Assembly: GCA_030604825.1 (NCBI GenBank)
Contig: JAUVVB010000002.1
Location: forward strand, 1-64,000
DNA: 64,000 nucleotides
DNA from: Chloroflexota bacterium
Lineage (GTDB): Bacteria; Chloroflexota; Dehalococcoidia; E44-bin15
Direction of reading: 5' to 3'
Made by a program: the position numbers and the translations under genes. Of the stretch, positions 35,608-43,650 are shown in pieces. How positions within the stretch are numbered: position 1 is the stretch's first letter; each line of letters begins with the position of its first letter. Under the pieces are notes generated by a model. It searched no databases. It was not told the DNA's origin and worked only from the letters and a program-made list of their open reading frames with translations.

Positions 35608-36543
35608 CTATTCGCCCTCTTCTTCGGATGGTGGCGGCAGCACCTCTTCAGTGGGTGGTGGGGCCTGGCTGGGCGGGGCCCCTGCCGCAAAGCCCGGTGG
35701 CGGTGGGCTGCCGAAGTAGACCTTGGTATGAGGCCAGGGGATCTCGATGCCTTCCTCGTCGAAAACCCTCTTTATCCTCCTCCTCAGCTCCCCCATCACC
35801 TCCCACTGCCTGATGGGCTTGGTCTCCCCCAGTATCTTGATGGCAATCCCCGAATCCTCAAAGGCGTCCACCCTCCGCACTTGAGGCGCACCAAGGATAA
35901 GCTCACCCCAGTAGGGGTCCTCGGTCATTTCTTTGCCTATCCTATTTAAGACTTCGGTCACGTGGTCGAGGTCCTCGCCATAGCCTACCGAGATGTTCAT
36001 GTTCACTCGCGACCAGTCCTGAGTGAAGTTTGAGGCCACCCTGATCTCCCCGTTGGGAACGGAGTGCACTATGCCATCCAGGTCCCTGAGAACGGTTCGC
36101 CTCAGGTTTATCTCCTCCACGATGCCGGCAATATCGGCGACCTTCACCACATCGCCCACACTGTATTGATTTTCAATAAGGATGAGAAGCCCAGCGATAA
36201 GGTCCCTGACCAGGCTCTGGGCACCGAAACCGATGGCGATGCCAGCAATGCCGAATCCGGCGACCACCGGGGTTATGTTGATCCCTATCTCAGCGAGGAT
36301 CATAAAGGCGGCAGCCACTATGATGAGCACCACCCCCGTGCGCACAAAAACACGGGACAGGGTTTTTATCCTCTGCTCTACCTCCTCCTCAGGCTTTTTC
36401 GCCATCCTCTTCGGTATTGTAAGCCTTAGCGCTGGGGGCACCAGCCGGTGCAGAGTGAAGTACAAAGCGGCGCAAACTATGAGGATGATGAGGATGCGAA
36501 CGCCGTGGGAAGCGAGCCAATCCAAGACAGGTGTCCAGTCCAT
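35608..36543 (-). CDS. MscS-family small-conductance mechanosensitive channel
   Basis: 311 residues. Transmembrane helices at about 13-33 and 68-88, and the pore helix PVVAGFGIAGIAIGFGAQSLVRDLIAGLLILIENQYSVGDVV, which is glycine/alanine-rich as in MscS. The cytoplasmic beta and alpha/beta domains follow, and a proline-rich acidic tail of about 40 residues (PPPPGF ... PPPSEEEGE) closes the protein. It relieves osmotic downshock. It sits beside trehalose genes, which also concern osmotic stress, 20 bases from otsB. Confidence 0.93.
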   Translation of the reverse strand: MDWTPVLDWLASHGVRILIILIVCAALYFTLHRLVPPALRLTIPKRMAKKPEEEVEQRIKTLSRVFVRTGVVLIIVAAAFMILAEIGINITPVVAGFGIAGIAIGFGAQSLVRDLIAGLLILIENQYSVGDVVKVADIAGIVEEINLRRTVLRDLDGIVHSVPNGEIRVASNFTQDWSRVNMNISVGYGEDLDHVTEVLNRIGKEMTEDPYWGELILGAPQVRRVDAFEDSGIAIKILGETKPIRQWEVMGELRRRIKRVFDEEGIEIPWPHTKVYFGSPPPPGFAAGAPPSQAPPPTEEVLPPPSEEEGE

Positions 36544-36558
36544 GATTTCCCTCCCTAA

Positions 36559-38085
36559 TTACTGCACCAGGCTCCGCGGGCGATACTGAATCGCCTCGGC
36601 GAGGTGGCTGGTGCTGATGGTCTGGGAACCGGCGAGGTCGGCGATGGTGCGGGCAAGCTTGAGGATGCGGTGAAAGGCGCGGGCGGAAAGGGAGAGTTGC
36701 CTCATCGCTGCCCGGAGCAGGCCCTGAGCCTCCGCCTCCACCTGGCAGAACTCCCTTACCTCCACCGGGGTCATCTCCGCATTGCAGGTGAGCTTTGTTC
36801 CTTGAAACCGCTCTTGCTGAACCTGGCGCGCCCTTCCCACCCGGGAGCGGACCTCTTCCGAGCTTTCCCCCATTCTCTCATCGGTGAGCTTCTCATATTC
36901 GATGCGGGGCACCTGCACGAAGATGTCGATCCTATCCAGGAGAGGGCCGCTGATCCGCTTCTGATAGCGTGAGATCATCCCCGGGGAACAGGTGCATTCC
37001 TTAACCGGATCCCCGAAATAGCCACAGGGGCAGGGATTCATCGCCGCCACCATCATGAAATTTGCGGTGAAGGTGACGCTCCCCTGGGCGCGGCTGATGG
37101 TGACCACCTTGTCCTCCAGGGGCTGGCGAAGCGTCTCCAGCGTGGCATGCCCAAATTCGGGGAATTCGTCCAGGAAGAGAACGCCGCGGTGGCTCAGGCT
37201 TATCTCCCCAGGCCGAGGCCAGCGTCCCCCGCCAACCAGCCCGGCATGGGATATGGTGTAATGGGGGGCGCGAAAGGGGCGCTGCCGGATCAGGGGGGTA
37301 TCCGGGGGCAGCAGGCCGCTCACGCTATAGATCTTGGTAACCTCCAGGGCCTCCGCCATGCTCATCTGGGGCAGGATGGTGGGCAACGAGCGTGCCAGCA
37401 GGGTCTTTCCGCTTCCCGGGGGACCGCTCATCACCAGGTTGTGCCCTCCGGCAGCCGCCACCTCCAGGGCTCGCTTCACGTGCTCCTGCCCCTTTATGTG
37501 AGCCAGGTCCATCGCCTGCCATCCCCCTGGGGTTAGAGCCTCTATTTCCCCCTCAGGGTGGTAGGGGGGGATAATCGCCTCGCTGCGAAGGTGAGATGCT
37601 AGCTCGGCAAGGGAATTCACCGGGATGATGTTCACCCCTTCCACCAGTGACGCCTCCCTGGCATCGGCAGCGGGGACAAAGACGGTGGAAAGCCCCTTCT
37701 CTTGGGCAAGGGCAACCATGGGCAGGATGCCATGGGTGTGGCGCACGCTGCCATCCAGGGAGAGCTCCCCCAGGAAGAGCATGTGGGATATATCTGCGGC
37801 GAGCTGCTCTGAGCTGAGGAGGATGCCCACCGCCATGGGCAGGTCATAGGCGGGCCCCTCCTTCTTCAGGTCGGCGGGGGCTAGGTTCACGGTGATTCGC
37901 TTCATGGGGAAGGTGCAGTCAGAGTTCCTGATGGCAGCCCGCACCCGCTCCCTGGCCTCCTGCACTGCGGTATCGGGCAGCCCAACAATGGTCATCATGG
38001 GTAAGCCAGCCGAAATATCAACCTCCACATCAACAATCTGAGCATCAAGACCCACCACTGCGGCACTATTTACCTTCGCTAGCAT
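36559..38085 (-). CDS. comM: ComM/YifB-family Mg-chelatase-like AAA+ ATPase
   Basis: 508 residues. N-terminal Lon-like/ChlI fold (residues 1-170), AAA+ core with MSGPPGSGKTLLARSLPTILP, Walker B FLDEFPEF and arginine-finger RISGPLLDRIDIFV, and a C-terminal Mg-chelatase domain ending in AEAIQYRPR. A cluster CPCGYFGDPVKECTCSP adds zinc-type cysteines. ComM is a branch-migration helicase that helps integrate DNA during natural transformation, a fitting companion to the type IV pilus genes in this window. Confidence 0.94.
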   Translation of the reverse strand: MLAKVNSAAVVGLDAQIVDVEVDISAGLPMMTIVGLPDTAVQEARERVRAAIRNSDCTFPMKRITVNLAPADLKKEGPAYDLPMAVGILLSSEQLAADISHMLFLGELSLDGSVRHTHGILPMVALAQEKGLSTVFVPAADAREASLVEGVNIIPVNSLAELASHLRSEAIIPPYHPEGEIEALTPGGWQAMDLAHIKGQEHVKRALEVAAAGGHNLVMSGPPGSGKTLLARSLPTILPQMSMAEALEVTKIYSVSGLLPPDTPLIRQRPFRAPHYTISHAGLVGGGRWPRPGEISLSHRGVLFLDEFPEFGHATLETLRQPLEDKVVTISRAQGSVTFTANFMMVAAMNPCPCGYFGDPVKECTCSPGMISRYQKRISGPLLDRIDIFVQVPRIEYEKLTDERMGESSEEVRSRVGRARQVQQERFQGTKLTCNAEMTPVEVREFCQVEAEAQGLLRAAMRQLSLSARAFHRILKLARTIADLAGSQTISTSHLAEAIQYRPRSLVQ

Positions 38086-38164
38086 CCCGGGATCGTGTTC
38101 CTTTCACCCTATCGGCTTGCAGCGGCAATTATACTACACGGAAGCTCGTGGCTTCAAGGCATGA

Positions 38165-39229
38165 CTATTCTGCCACTGACTGCCCCCCAAACCAGCAGCC
38201 TGGATCTGAGGCGAGCATATCTCCCGTTTCCTCGTAAGCTCTCCCCCTACAACCGGCACAGACCTCCTTATAGTCACATCTACCACAGTCACCCTTTAGT
38301 AGATCCCTGCAGCGGAGCTGAGCAAGTATTGGTGATTCCTGCCATATCTCCCTGACGCCGCTCTTCTTTACGTTGCCGAGGTTTATCTGCAGCAACATGC
38401 AGGGGTTAACTTCCCCGCTGGCCCGCACAACCAGATAGCCTAAGGGCATCCCCGCGGCACATCCCCTGCCATAATACGGTATCCTCGCCAGATGCTCCAT
38501 TGGGATGTGCTTTGGCCTGATCTGTCTTTGCTTCAGGATTAGCGGGTACATGGGGCAGGCGGGAACTCTTATCACAATAGGACAATCTACTTGTGCTTCA
38601 GCAAGCCACTTCATCACATCTCGCCGCTCCTCAATGCTCAGCACCTGGTCCCGGCATTCCCTTTTAGCCCTGCCAGCCAGCACCAAATCAAAGAATTCGG
38701 CAGCCTCGGCGCCGCTGTCTATGGCGAGACGGAGCATTTCCGGTAGCTGGGACAGCGTTGGTTTTCTTATCACCATGTTGAACTGGAATGGCAGCCCCTC
38801 TGCCTTGCACGACGATGCTCCAGCAAGGGCCTCTGCCAAGGCGCCGTCCTTGCCCCGGAACCAGTCGTGGGTTTCAGCGTCGGCTCCATCAATCGAGATG
38901 GCTACCGAGCGGATACCCGAACTTAACAATCCCCTTGCCGTTGCCCTGTCGATCATAGTGCCATTGCTGCCGATAACCGTCCTTATCCCTTTGCCCGAGG
39001 CATAGCGAGCGACCTCAAAGAAGTCCTCTCGACACAGCGGTTCTCCTCCGTCAAATATGAGCAGCCCTATGTCCCAACCTGCCAGGTCATCAACGAGCTT
39101 CAAGGACTCCTCGGTCGGCAGATCCTCGTTCCCCGAATCTTCCGTGGATTCGCTATAGCAATGCCGGCAGGCCAGGTTACACTTGCTGGTGATGCTGTAC
39201 GAGACTAAGAGTGGCGGCGGTATATCCAT
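38165..39229 (-). CDS. Radical SAM/SPASM protein, NirJ/AhbD-like
   Basis: 354 residues. The radical SAM cluster motif is SKCNLACRHCYSES. The C-terminal SPASM region has GCAAGMPLGYLVVRASGEVNPCML, and a final cysteine group CGRCDYKEVCAGCRGRAYEETGDMLASDPGCW. The end pattern (CRGRAY-x-TGD) is typical of heme-synthesis members such as AhbD and NirJ, but other SPASM proteins that modify peptides share it. No heme or peptide-precursor gene is adjacent. AGGAGGAATCAG precedes the ATG. Confidence 0.82.
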   Translation of the reverse strand: MDIPPPLLVSYSITSKCNLACRHCYSESTEDSGNEDLPTEESLKLVDDLAGWDIGLLIFDGGEPLCREDFFEVARYASGKGIRTVIGSNGTMIDRATARGLLSSGIRSVAISIDGADAETHDWFRGKDGALAEALAGASSCKAEGLPFQFNMVIRKPTLSQLPEMLRLAIDSGAEAAEFFDLVLAGRAKRECRDQVLSIEERRDVMKWLAEAQVDCPIVIRVPACPMYPLILKQRQIRPKHIPMEHLARIPYYGRGCAAGMPLGYLVVRASGEVNPCMLLQINLGNVKKSGVREIWQESPILAQLRCRDLLKGDCGRCDYKEVCAGCRGRAYEETGDMLASDPGCWFGGQSVAE

Positions 39230-39514
39230 CTGATTCCTCCTCTATTCCTGGGCTGACTCAAAAGGGGCATCAAAAGTCGCCGATTTCTTGCTGTATCCTA
39301 CCTCTCAGGTGCGTCTTTAGTCAATCCTACACCTGGCAGCCTTGCGGGGCAATCTAGGTAACTAGGGGGGCTGTGCGGCGTTTTTGGCCTCCGCAATAGG
39401 CCCTCATCGGCAGTTACCCATCTGGAAGAATTGAACAAGATGCCCCAATGTTACATTCACCTAGGACAAAATAGTGCATGAACGTCGCCAATTGGCTGCT
39501 GAGTTCTAGGGGAA
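39230..39514. other. Intergenic region between radical SAM gene and degV promoter
   Basis: About 285 bases upstream of both divergent genes. No open frame or strong hairpin was found; the degV promoter begins at its right end. Confidence 0.6.
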
Positions 39515-39543
39515 TTGACAGTTGCGGGTCGTAGGGCTAGGAT
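39515..39543 (+). promoter_or_regulatory. Promoter of degV-like gene
   Basis: TTGACA (39515-39520), 17-bp spacer, TAGGAT (39538-39543), with the ATG 34 bases on at 39578. Confidence 0.68.
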
Positions 39544-39577
39544 TGGTGTAAACAGTGATCGGGGCCGGGCAAATATC

Positions 39578-40441
39578 ATGAGCAAAGTTGCGATTATGAC
39601 CGACAGCAGTGCTTGCATCCCACAGGAGCTGGAAAGCAAGTATGATATTGCCGTTGTGCCGCTGCTGATAGTCTTTGAAGACAAGAGCTACCGAGACGGG
39701 GTAGACATGAGTGCCGACGAGGTTTACCGGCTTATGCGAAATAGGGATAAGCTGCCTACCACCTCAGTTCCATCACCAGCGGATTTCCTCGAGGTCTATC
39801 GCCAGCTGAGACAGAAGACGGAAAGCATCCTTTGCATCACCCTTTCCAGTGTGCAAAGCAAAACTTTTGACGTAGCGGTGATAGCTAAGGAGATGGCCAA
39901 AGAGGCGATACCAAACACTGCTATAGAGGTCATTGACAGCCGAACCGTTGCCGGCGCTCTGGGGTTTGTCGTCCTCGAGGCAGCTCGTGTTGCCAGCCAG
40001 GGTGCAGATATAGCTCAGGTGGCTGAGGCTGCTCGAAGCATGATACCCAGGGTAAACCTCATTGCTATGCTGGATACCCTCTATTATCTGGCAAAGGGCG
40101 GTCGCGTTGGCAAGGCATCAGCCTGGGCTGGATCCCTGTTGAATTTCAAGCCGATCCTGGAGCTTCCTACCTCTACGGGAAGTACCGAGGCTTTGGAGCG
40201 CCCTAGGACCAAAGCCAAGGCGGTAAAGCGCCTGCTGGAGATAATGGCAGAGAGGGTTGGGGACTCCCCGGTGCATGTCCTGGTGCACCATGCCGGGGTG
40301 CCTGAGGAGGGGGAGCAGCTTAAAGCTCAGGTGGCGTCAAGATTCAACTGTGCTGAGCTCTATCTCACCAGGTTCACCCCAATGATGGGGGCTCATACCG
40401 GCCCTGGGGTGCTGGGCCTCTCCTTCTACGCTGAGATCTGA
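39578..40441 (+). CDS. DegV-family fatty-acid-binding protein
   Basis: 287 residues. VAIMTDSSACIPQEL at the N-terminus, TTSVPSPADFLEVYRQL, the ITLSSVQSKTFDVA segment and the GGRVGKASAW motif identify the family, which in other bacteria (FakB) carries a fatty acid to a kinase. The kinase partner is not in this window. Start ATG 39578 is used because the open frame upstream contains only the promoter. Confidence 0.93.
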   Translation: MSKVAIMTDSSACIPQELESKYDIAVVPLLIVFEDKSYRDGVDMSADEVYRLMRNRDKLPTTSVPSPADFLEVYRQLRQKTESILCITLSSVQSKTFDVAVIAKEMAKEAIPNTAIEVIDSRTVAGALGFVVLEAARVASQGADIAQVAEAARSMIPRVNLIAMLDTLYYLAKGGRVGKASAWAGSLLNFKPILELPTSTGSTEALERPRTKAKAVKRLLEIMAERVGDSPVHVLVHHAGVPEEGEQLKAQVASRFNCAELYLTRFTPMMGAHTGPGVLGLSFYAEI

Positions 40442-40817
40442 CCTAATGGCAAGTATCCCAAGCGATGAGCCCTGGCAGCCGTCCCTTTGCAGAGCGCTGC
40501 AATATGTATGATGTCGTGGTAATGCAGGCTGGGCCTGCCGGTGCCTTCATCCAACTCGTCGGCACCGCTTGCGGGGTGGCACACCCATAGGGCACAACTC
40601 TAGGTTGAAAGTAGTGCGCGGCAATGATATACTTCGATTTTGGAGGTTCTCCAAGAAGGGGCTTGAGGGAAACATGCTCGATATCAAGTATTTCAAGCCG
40701 CTTTAGCACCCTTTCCTTCTAGACCGATTATCTTTCCCTCTCTTGGAGCTGTTGTCACTAATAAGACAGCCCTAGGCTGTCTTATCTCCTCTGATATTAT
40801 GCGTTTACCCTTTGGCC
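40442..40817. other. Intergenic region with hairpin, no convincing gene
   Basis: 375 bases between degV and the first pilin gene. The one notable structure is the perfect hairpin at 40761-40785. A minus-strand open frame (40443-40709) has no recognisable domain and no ribosome-binding site, so I do not call it. Confidence 0.6.
40761..40785. terminator. Perfect hairpin downstream of pilin gene 1
   Basis: 11-bp arms ATAAGACAGCC and GGCTGTCTTAT with a 3-base loop. It lies 33 bases beyond the stop of the minus-strand pilin gene and probably ends that transcript, although no T run is present. Confidence 0.5.
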
Positions 40818-41177
40818 TCACTCGCAGGGGCAATTCTCGGTGTCGTTGGGGACCACCTTTCCATTGGCCTCGATCTTCCAGTCGCAGTTGGCGTCGCTAC
40901 CGGGCCTTTGGTCTATGTAGCCACCTATCAGCTTTTCATAGTCGATATCTCCAGTGTTGCCATCCACAGTGGGCCAGGCGCCGTCGTTCTTCATGTAGTA
41001 AGCGGCCACCGCTGTCTGAAGGGAAGATGCATCAGCCTCACAGGCTCGTGTCGCGCTCCTGCCTAAAAACATGGTCACGCTCAGGGCAACCATGCCCAAC
41101 AGCACTGCTATTATGCTTATCACGATGAGCAGCTCAACCAGGGTGAATCCCTTTTTTCTCCCGAGGTGCTTGAGCAA
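40818..41177 (-). CDS. Type IV prepilin (pilin 1)
   Basis: 119 residues. Prepilin cleavage motif RKKGFTLVELLIVISIIAV with the +5 glutamate, then a hydrophobic helix and a short globular domain ending in NCPCE. A start at TTG 41177 is chosen: GGGGAGG lies four bases upstream and the leader would be the normal short basic type. The globular domain contains the same closing pattern DANCDW ... ENCPC as the other two pilins here, with paired cysteines likely to form disulfides. Confidence 0.88.
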   Translation of the reverse strand: MLKHLGRKKGFTLVELLIVISIIAVLLGMVALSVTMFLGRSATRACEADASSLQTAVAAYYMKNDGAWPTVDGNTGDIDYEKLIGGYIDQRPGSDANCDWKIEANGKVVPNDTENCPCE

Positions 41178-41253
41178 TCGGCCTCCCCGCGTACTAATAT
41201 TACCATATCTGTGGGTACCGTTTCCAGTTCGAAAGCACAGTGCTGGACACAAG

Positions 41254-41282
41254 AGCAGCAACCCGCGCTGCGGGTTGCTGCT
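41254..41282. repeat. Hairpin with 13-bp arms, copy 1
   Basis: AGCAGCAACCCGC (41254-41266) and GCGGGTTGCTGCT (41270-41282) with a 3-base loop. A second copy is at 42705-42733. On the minus strand it lies 83 bases beyond the stop of the 32-residue peptide gene, so it may be its transcription end or a processing signal. The loop bases differ between copies (GCT and AGC) while the arms are kept. Confidence 0.8.
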
Positions 41283-41364
41283 GCATTGATATGTGGGCGG
41301 CGCCCCCGCTCACATACAACCTTCGGCTAATAACCTCTCATCTCATCCACTGCGCCGGGTCATT

Positions 41365-41463
41365 TTACCAGGCCTTCATCACTCGCGGCCGTTTCATCTT
41401 CAGGCCCAGCACAGTTCCCGTGGCCACCGCAACAAGTAAGGCCAAACCTATCCACCTTTTCAT
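41365..41463 (-). CDS. 32-residue single-helix membrane peptide, copy 1
   Basis: Starts MKRWIGLALLVAVATG, continues to TVLGLKMKRPRV and ends MKAW. It has a basic N-terminus, one transmembrane helix (residues 4-21) and a basic tail. GGAGGCGATAG stands directly before the ATG. It lies 86 bases after pilin 2 in the same direction. A second, near-identical copy follows pilin 3, and the few differences between them (KMKRPRVMKAW versus KIRRARVMKSW) keep charge and frame, so the peptide is probably made. I know no family; a role in pilus assembly or membrane targeting is only inferred. Confidence 0.72.
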   Translation of the reverse strand: MKRWIGLALLVAVATGTVLGLKMKRPRVMKAW

Positions 41464-41549
41464 CTATCGCCTCCTTCATCCTCAAGCACCGCGTTAACGG
41501 GGGCTTCAGACTGAACAGTGTGCCCCCCTTGCTTTTGCTAAGGACTATG

Positions 41550-41933
41550 CTAGTCGCAGGGGCAGTTAACGGTGTCGTTGTTGTCGACAATCCCATTGGC
41601 ATCGAATTGCCAGTCGCAGTTGGTATCGCTTTTCGGGGTCTCAAGCGCGTAACCGGGAGCCAGCAGGTTCCAGTCAATGTCTCCTGGAGCAGTACCAAGT
41701 GTGCTGGGCCAGCTGCCCTCGTTGCCCGCATAGTAGGCCAGCACCGCTCCCTGTAGGGAGCGCTTGTCGGCCTGGCAAACCTGGCTCTCGCCTGCCCCCA
41801 GGAATCCGGTGAGGCTCAGCGCAACCACTGCCACCAGCACGGCGATGATGCTCATCACGATCAACAGCTCGATGAGGGTGAAGCCACGCTTGACTCCCAT
41901 TCGTCTGAAGCCCCTTTGCTTCAGCCTTTTCAT
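41550..41933 (-). CDS. Type IV prepilin (pilin 2)
   Basis: 127 residues. Leader MKRLKQRGFRRMGVKRG, cleavage before F, then FTLIELLIVMSIIAVLVA with the +5 glutamate. The globular part ends SDTNCDWQFDANG and VNCPCD, with paired cysteines. Strong AAGGAGG before ATG 41933. It is the product of a duplication shared with pilin 3; the two are near identical for the first 75 residues and then diverge. Confidence 0.93.
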   Translation of the reverse strand: MKRLKQRGFRRMGVKRGFTLIELLIVMSIIAVLVAVVALSLTGFLGAGESQVCQADKRSLQGAVLAYYAGNEGSWPSTLGTAPGDIDWNLLAPGYALETPKSDTNCDWQFDANGIVDNNDTVNCPCD

Positions 41934-42001
41934 CTCGCAACCTCCTTCCTAGTTGCTTTTCTTTATCCAATTTTGTATAATATTATCATCTTTTCAGTAC
42001 C

Positions 42002-42057
42002 AAAGTACCACTGAGGTATAAATCTGTCAATCGGGAATTAGTCCTAGGTCTGTGGCC
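42002..42057 (-). promoter_or_regulatory. Promoter of pilin 2 with upstream 22-bp site
   Basis: Minus strand TTGACA (42030-42025), 17-bp spacer, TACTTT (42007-42002). A 22-bp site at 42036-42057 (plus orientation AATTAGTCCTAGG, then four bases, ending TGGCC) begins exactly 5 bp upstream of the -35. The same arrangement occurs at 43496-43528 and 5258-5290. Confidence 0.68.
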
Positions 42058-42146
42058 TTATCTTCCTTGATGGGAGTTACTACGTGGGGTTGAGGCGCCA
42101 GCGGCAGGAAAGTTTGTATGCTGCTACGTAGGAGAGAGGATGGGCG

Positions 42147-42152
42147 TATAAT
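42147..42152 (+). promoter_or_regulatory. -10 of the truncated kinase copy
   Basis: TATAAT matching the functional kinase promoter at 43617-43622, but the -35 position reads CTACGT instead of TTGCAT, so this copy is probably weak. Confidence 0.45.
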
Positions 42153-42180
42153 GGCCTAACCCTGCAGGGGGAGGATGGAG

Positions 42181-42885
42181 ATGGCAGAAAACAGGGTTTA
42201 CCTAGGTGAATACGGCATAATCCGCATGGTATGCATTGGCGACCAGGACGAGGCCAGCGCCAGGGCGATGGCGGAGGAGATGCTGAGGATTTCAAAGACC
42301 GTTTCTGGCCCTCCTAGGGTGCTTTTCGACACCACCAGGGCGGGCAGGTTCTCGGTTGAGGCCAGGCAGCTTGCTGCCCGCTCTTTGAACATGGCCAAGG
42401 GAGGCAGGGCGGCGGTCATCGCCCCATCCATGCCCATGCGAGCCCTGGGACTTTTCATAGCGGCTGGCAGAGGGGCCCAAAACGTGAGGGTCTTTGAGAC
42501 GGAAAGGGAAGCCCTGAGCTGGCTGCATGAGCCGGTGAAGCCCTCTCAGCGGCGAGGCATCGCTTTTTACAGCCTGTTGATGGCCTTTTTTGGGATGAGA
42601 TGGCTCAGGATCAAGGAACGCTGGCTCAGGGAGGTGTTTGATGTCCTGGGAAGCGTTGCCATGGGGTACCACTTCGAATTCGAAAGCACAGTGCTGGACA
42701 CAAGAGCAGCAACCCGCAGCGCGGGTTGCTGCTGCATTGATATGTGGGCGGCGCCTCCGCTCACATATAACCTTCGGCTAATAACCTCTCATCTCATCCA
42801 CTGCGCCGGGTTACCAGCTTTTCATCACTCGGGCACGTCTTATCTTCAGGCCCAGCACAGTTCCCGTGGCCACCGCAACAAGTAA
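42181..42885 (+). pseudogene. Truncated duplicate of the sensor kinase (N-terminal domain only)
   Basis: The first about 163 residues match the kinase at 43651 (MAENRVYLGEYGIIRMVCIGD ... EVFDVLGSVAMG). At about 42668 the homology ends at the duplication joint. The frame then runs about 72 residues into the antisense of the pilin-peptide region (YHFEFESTVLDTRAATR) and stops at 42885. GAF, kinase and ATPase domains are missing. A STAS-like domain alone could still be made, behind the good GGGGGAGG site, but signalling is lost. Confidence 0.82.
42705..42733. repeat. Hairpin with 13-bp arms, copy 2
   Basis: Same arms as 41254-41282, loop AGC. It lies 78 bases beyond the stop of peptide copy 2 on the minus strand, inside the 3' tail of the truncated kinase frame. 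Confidence 0.8.
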
Positions 42886-42909
42886 GGCCAAACCTATCCA
42901 CCTTTTCAT
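42811..42909 (-). CDS. 32-residue single-helix membrane peptide, copy 2
   Basis: Identical to copy 1 for the first 21 residues (MKRWIGLALLVAVATG, TVLGL) and ending KIRRARVMKSW. The same GGAGGCGAGAG site precedes it. It follows pilin 3 by 84 bases. Conservation of length, helix and basic tail after the duplication argues for a working product. Confidence 0.72.
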   Translation of the reverse strand: MKRWIGLALLVAVATGTVLGLKIRRARVMKSW

Positions 42910-42993
42910 CTCTCGCCTCCTTCATTCTCAAGCACCGCGTTAATGGGGTCTTCAGACTAGGCTAAATGGTGTGCATATGACCTACTGCAAACC

Positions 42994-43404
42994 TTACTCG
43001 CATGAGGGAACGTCAGCTTTGCAGGGGCAGTTAGCGTTGTGGTTGCACACAATCCCGTCCACCTTGACATACCAGCCACAGTTAGTATCACTGCCCGGCG
43101 TATCAAGCACGTACGTAGGCTTCAACAGGGTGAAGTTGATAGCCTGTGGGGTACCTGTCGTGGGCTGGGTGGTAGACGGCCAGCTGCCATTGTTACCCGT
43201 GTAGTAGGCCAGCACCACTGACTGGAGCGAGCGCTGGTCGGCCTGGCAAACCTGTTCCTTGCCTGCGCCCAGGAAGCCGGTGAGGCTCAGCGCAACCACC
43301 GCTACCAGCACGGCGATGATGCTCATCACGATCAACAGCTCGATGAGGGTGAAGCCGCGCTTGCCTCCAACTCGCCTGAAGCCCCTTTGCTTCAGCCTTT
43401 TCAT
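42994..43404 (-). CDS. Type IV prepilin (pilin 3)
   Basis: 136 residues. Leader MKRLKQRGFRRVGGKRG, then the cleaved FTLIELLIVMSIIAVLVA. Almost identical to pilin 2 up to CQAD-RSLQ, then a different globular part (TTQPTTGTPQAINFTLLKP) that again ends SDTNCGW ... NCPC plus an extra C-terminal ADVPSCE. The pattern suggests one conserved assembly helix and fast-changing exposed surface. Strong AGGAAGGAGG before the ATG. Confidence 0.93.
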   Translation of the reverse strand: MKRLKQRGFRRVGGKRGFTLIELLIVMSIIAVLVAVVALSLTGFLGAGKEQVCQADQRSLQSVVLAYYTGNNGSWPSTTQPTTGTPQAINFTLLKPTYVLDTPGSDTNCGWYVKVDGIVCNHNANCPCKADVPSCE

Positions 43405-43472
43405 CCTGCAACCTCCTTCCTACTTGCTTTTCTTTATCCAATATTGTATAATATTATCATCTTTTCACTACC

Positions 43473-43528
43473 AAAATAGCACCGAGGTATAAAACAGTCA
43501 ATGAGGAATTAGTCCCGGGGTTGTGGCC
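43473..43528 (-). promoter_or_regulatory. Promoter of pilin 3 with upstream 22-bp site
   Basis: Minus strand TTGACT (43501-43496), 17-bp spacer, TATTTT (43478-43473). The 22-bp site at 43507-43528 (plus orientation AATTAGTCCCGGGG to TGGCC) lies 5 bp upstream of the -35, as for pilin 2. Confidence 0.66.
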
Positions 43529-43593
43529 CTATTGTACCTGATGGAAGTTACTGCTCGGGGTTGAGGCGCCAGCGGAACAAAGTGCGTATACTG

Positions 43594-43622
43594 TTGCATG
43601 AGAGGGAGGATGGGCGTATAAT
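43594..43622 (+). promoter_or_regulatory. Promoter of the sensor kinase/regulator operon
   Basis: TTGCAT (43594-43599), 17-bp spacer, TATAAT (43617-43622), 28 bases before ATG 43651. It is divergent from the pilin 3 promoter, about 90 bp away, so both may be controlled from one region. Confidence 0.7.
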
Positions 43623-43650
43623 GCTCTCACCCTGCCGGGGGGAGATGGAG

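Noticed and set aside
40443-40709. 88-residue minus-strand open frame after degV
   Set aside because: No domain, no ribosome-binding site and no conserved neighbour; treated as intergenic.
41360-41731. 123-residue minus-strand open frame over pilin 2
   Set aside because: It overlaps the true pilin in another frame. The real product in its downstream part is the 32-residue peptide in a different frame.
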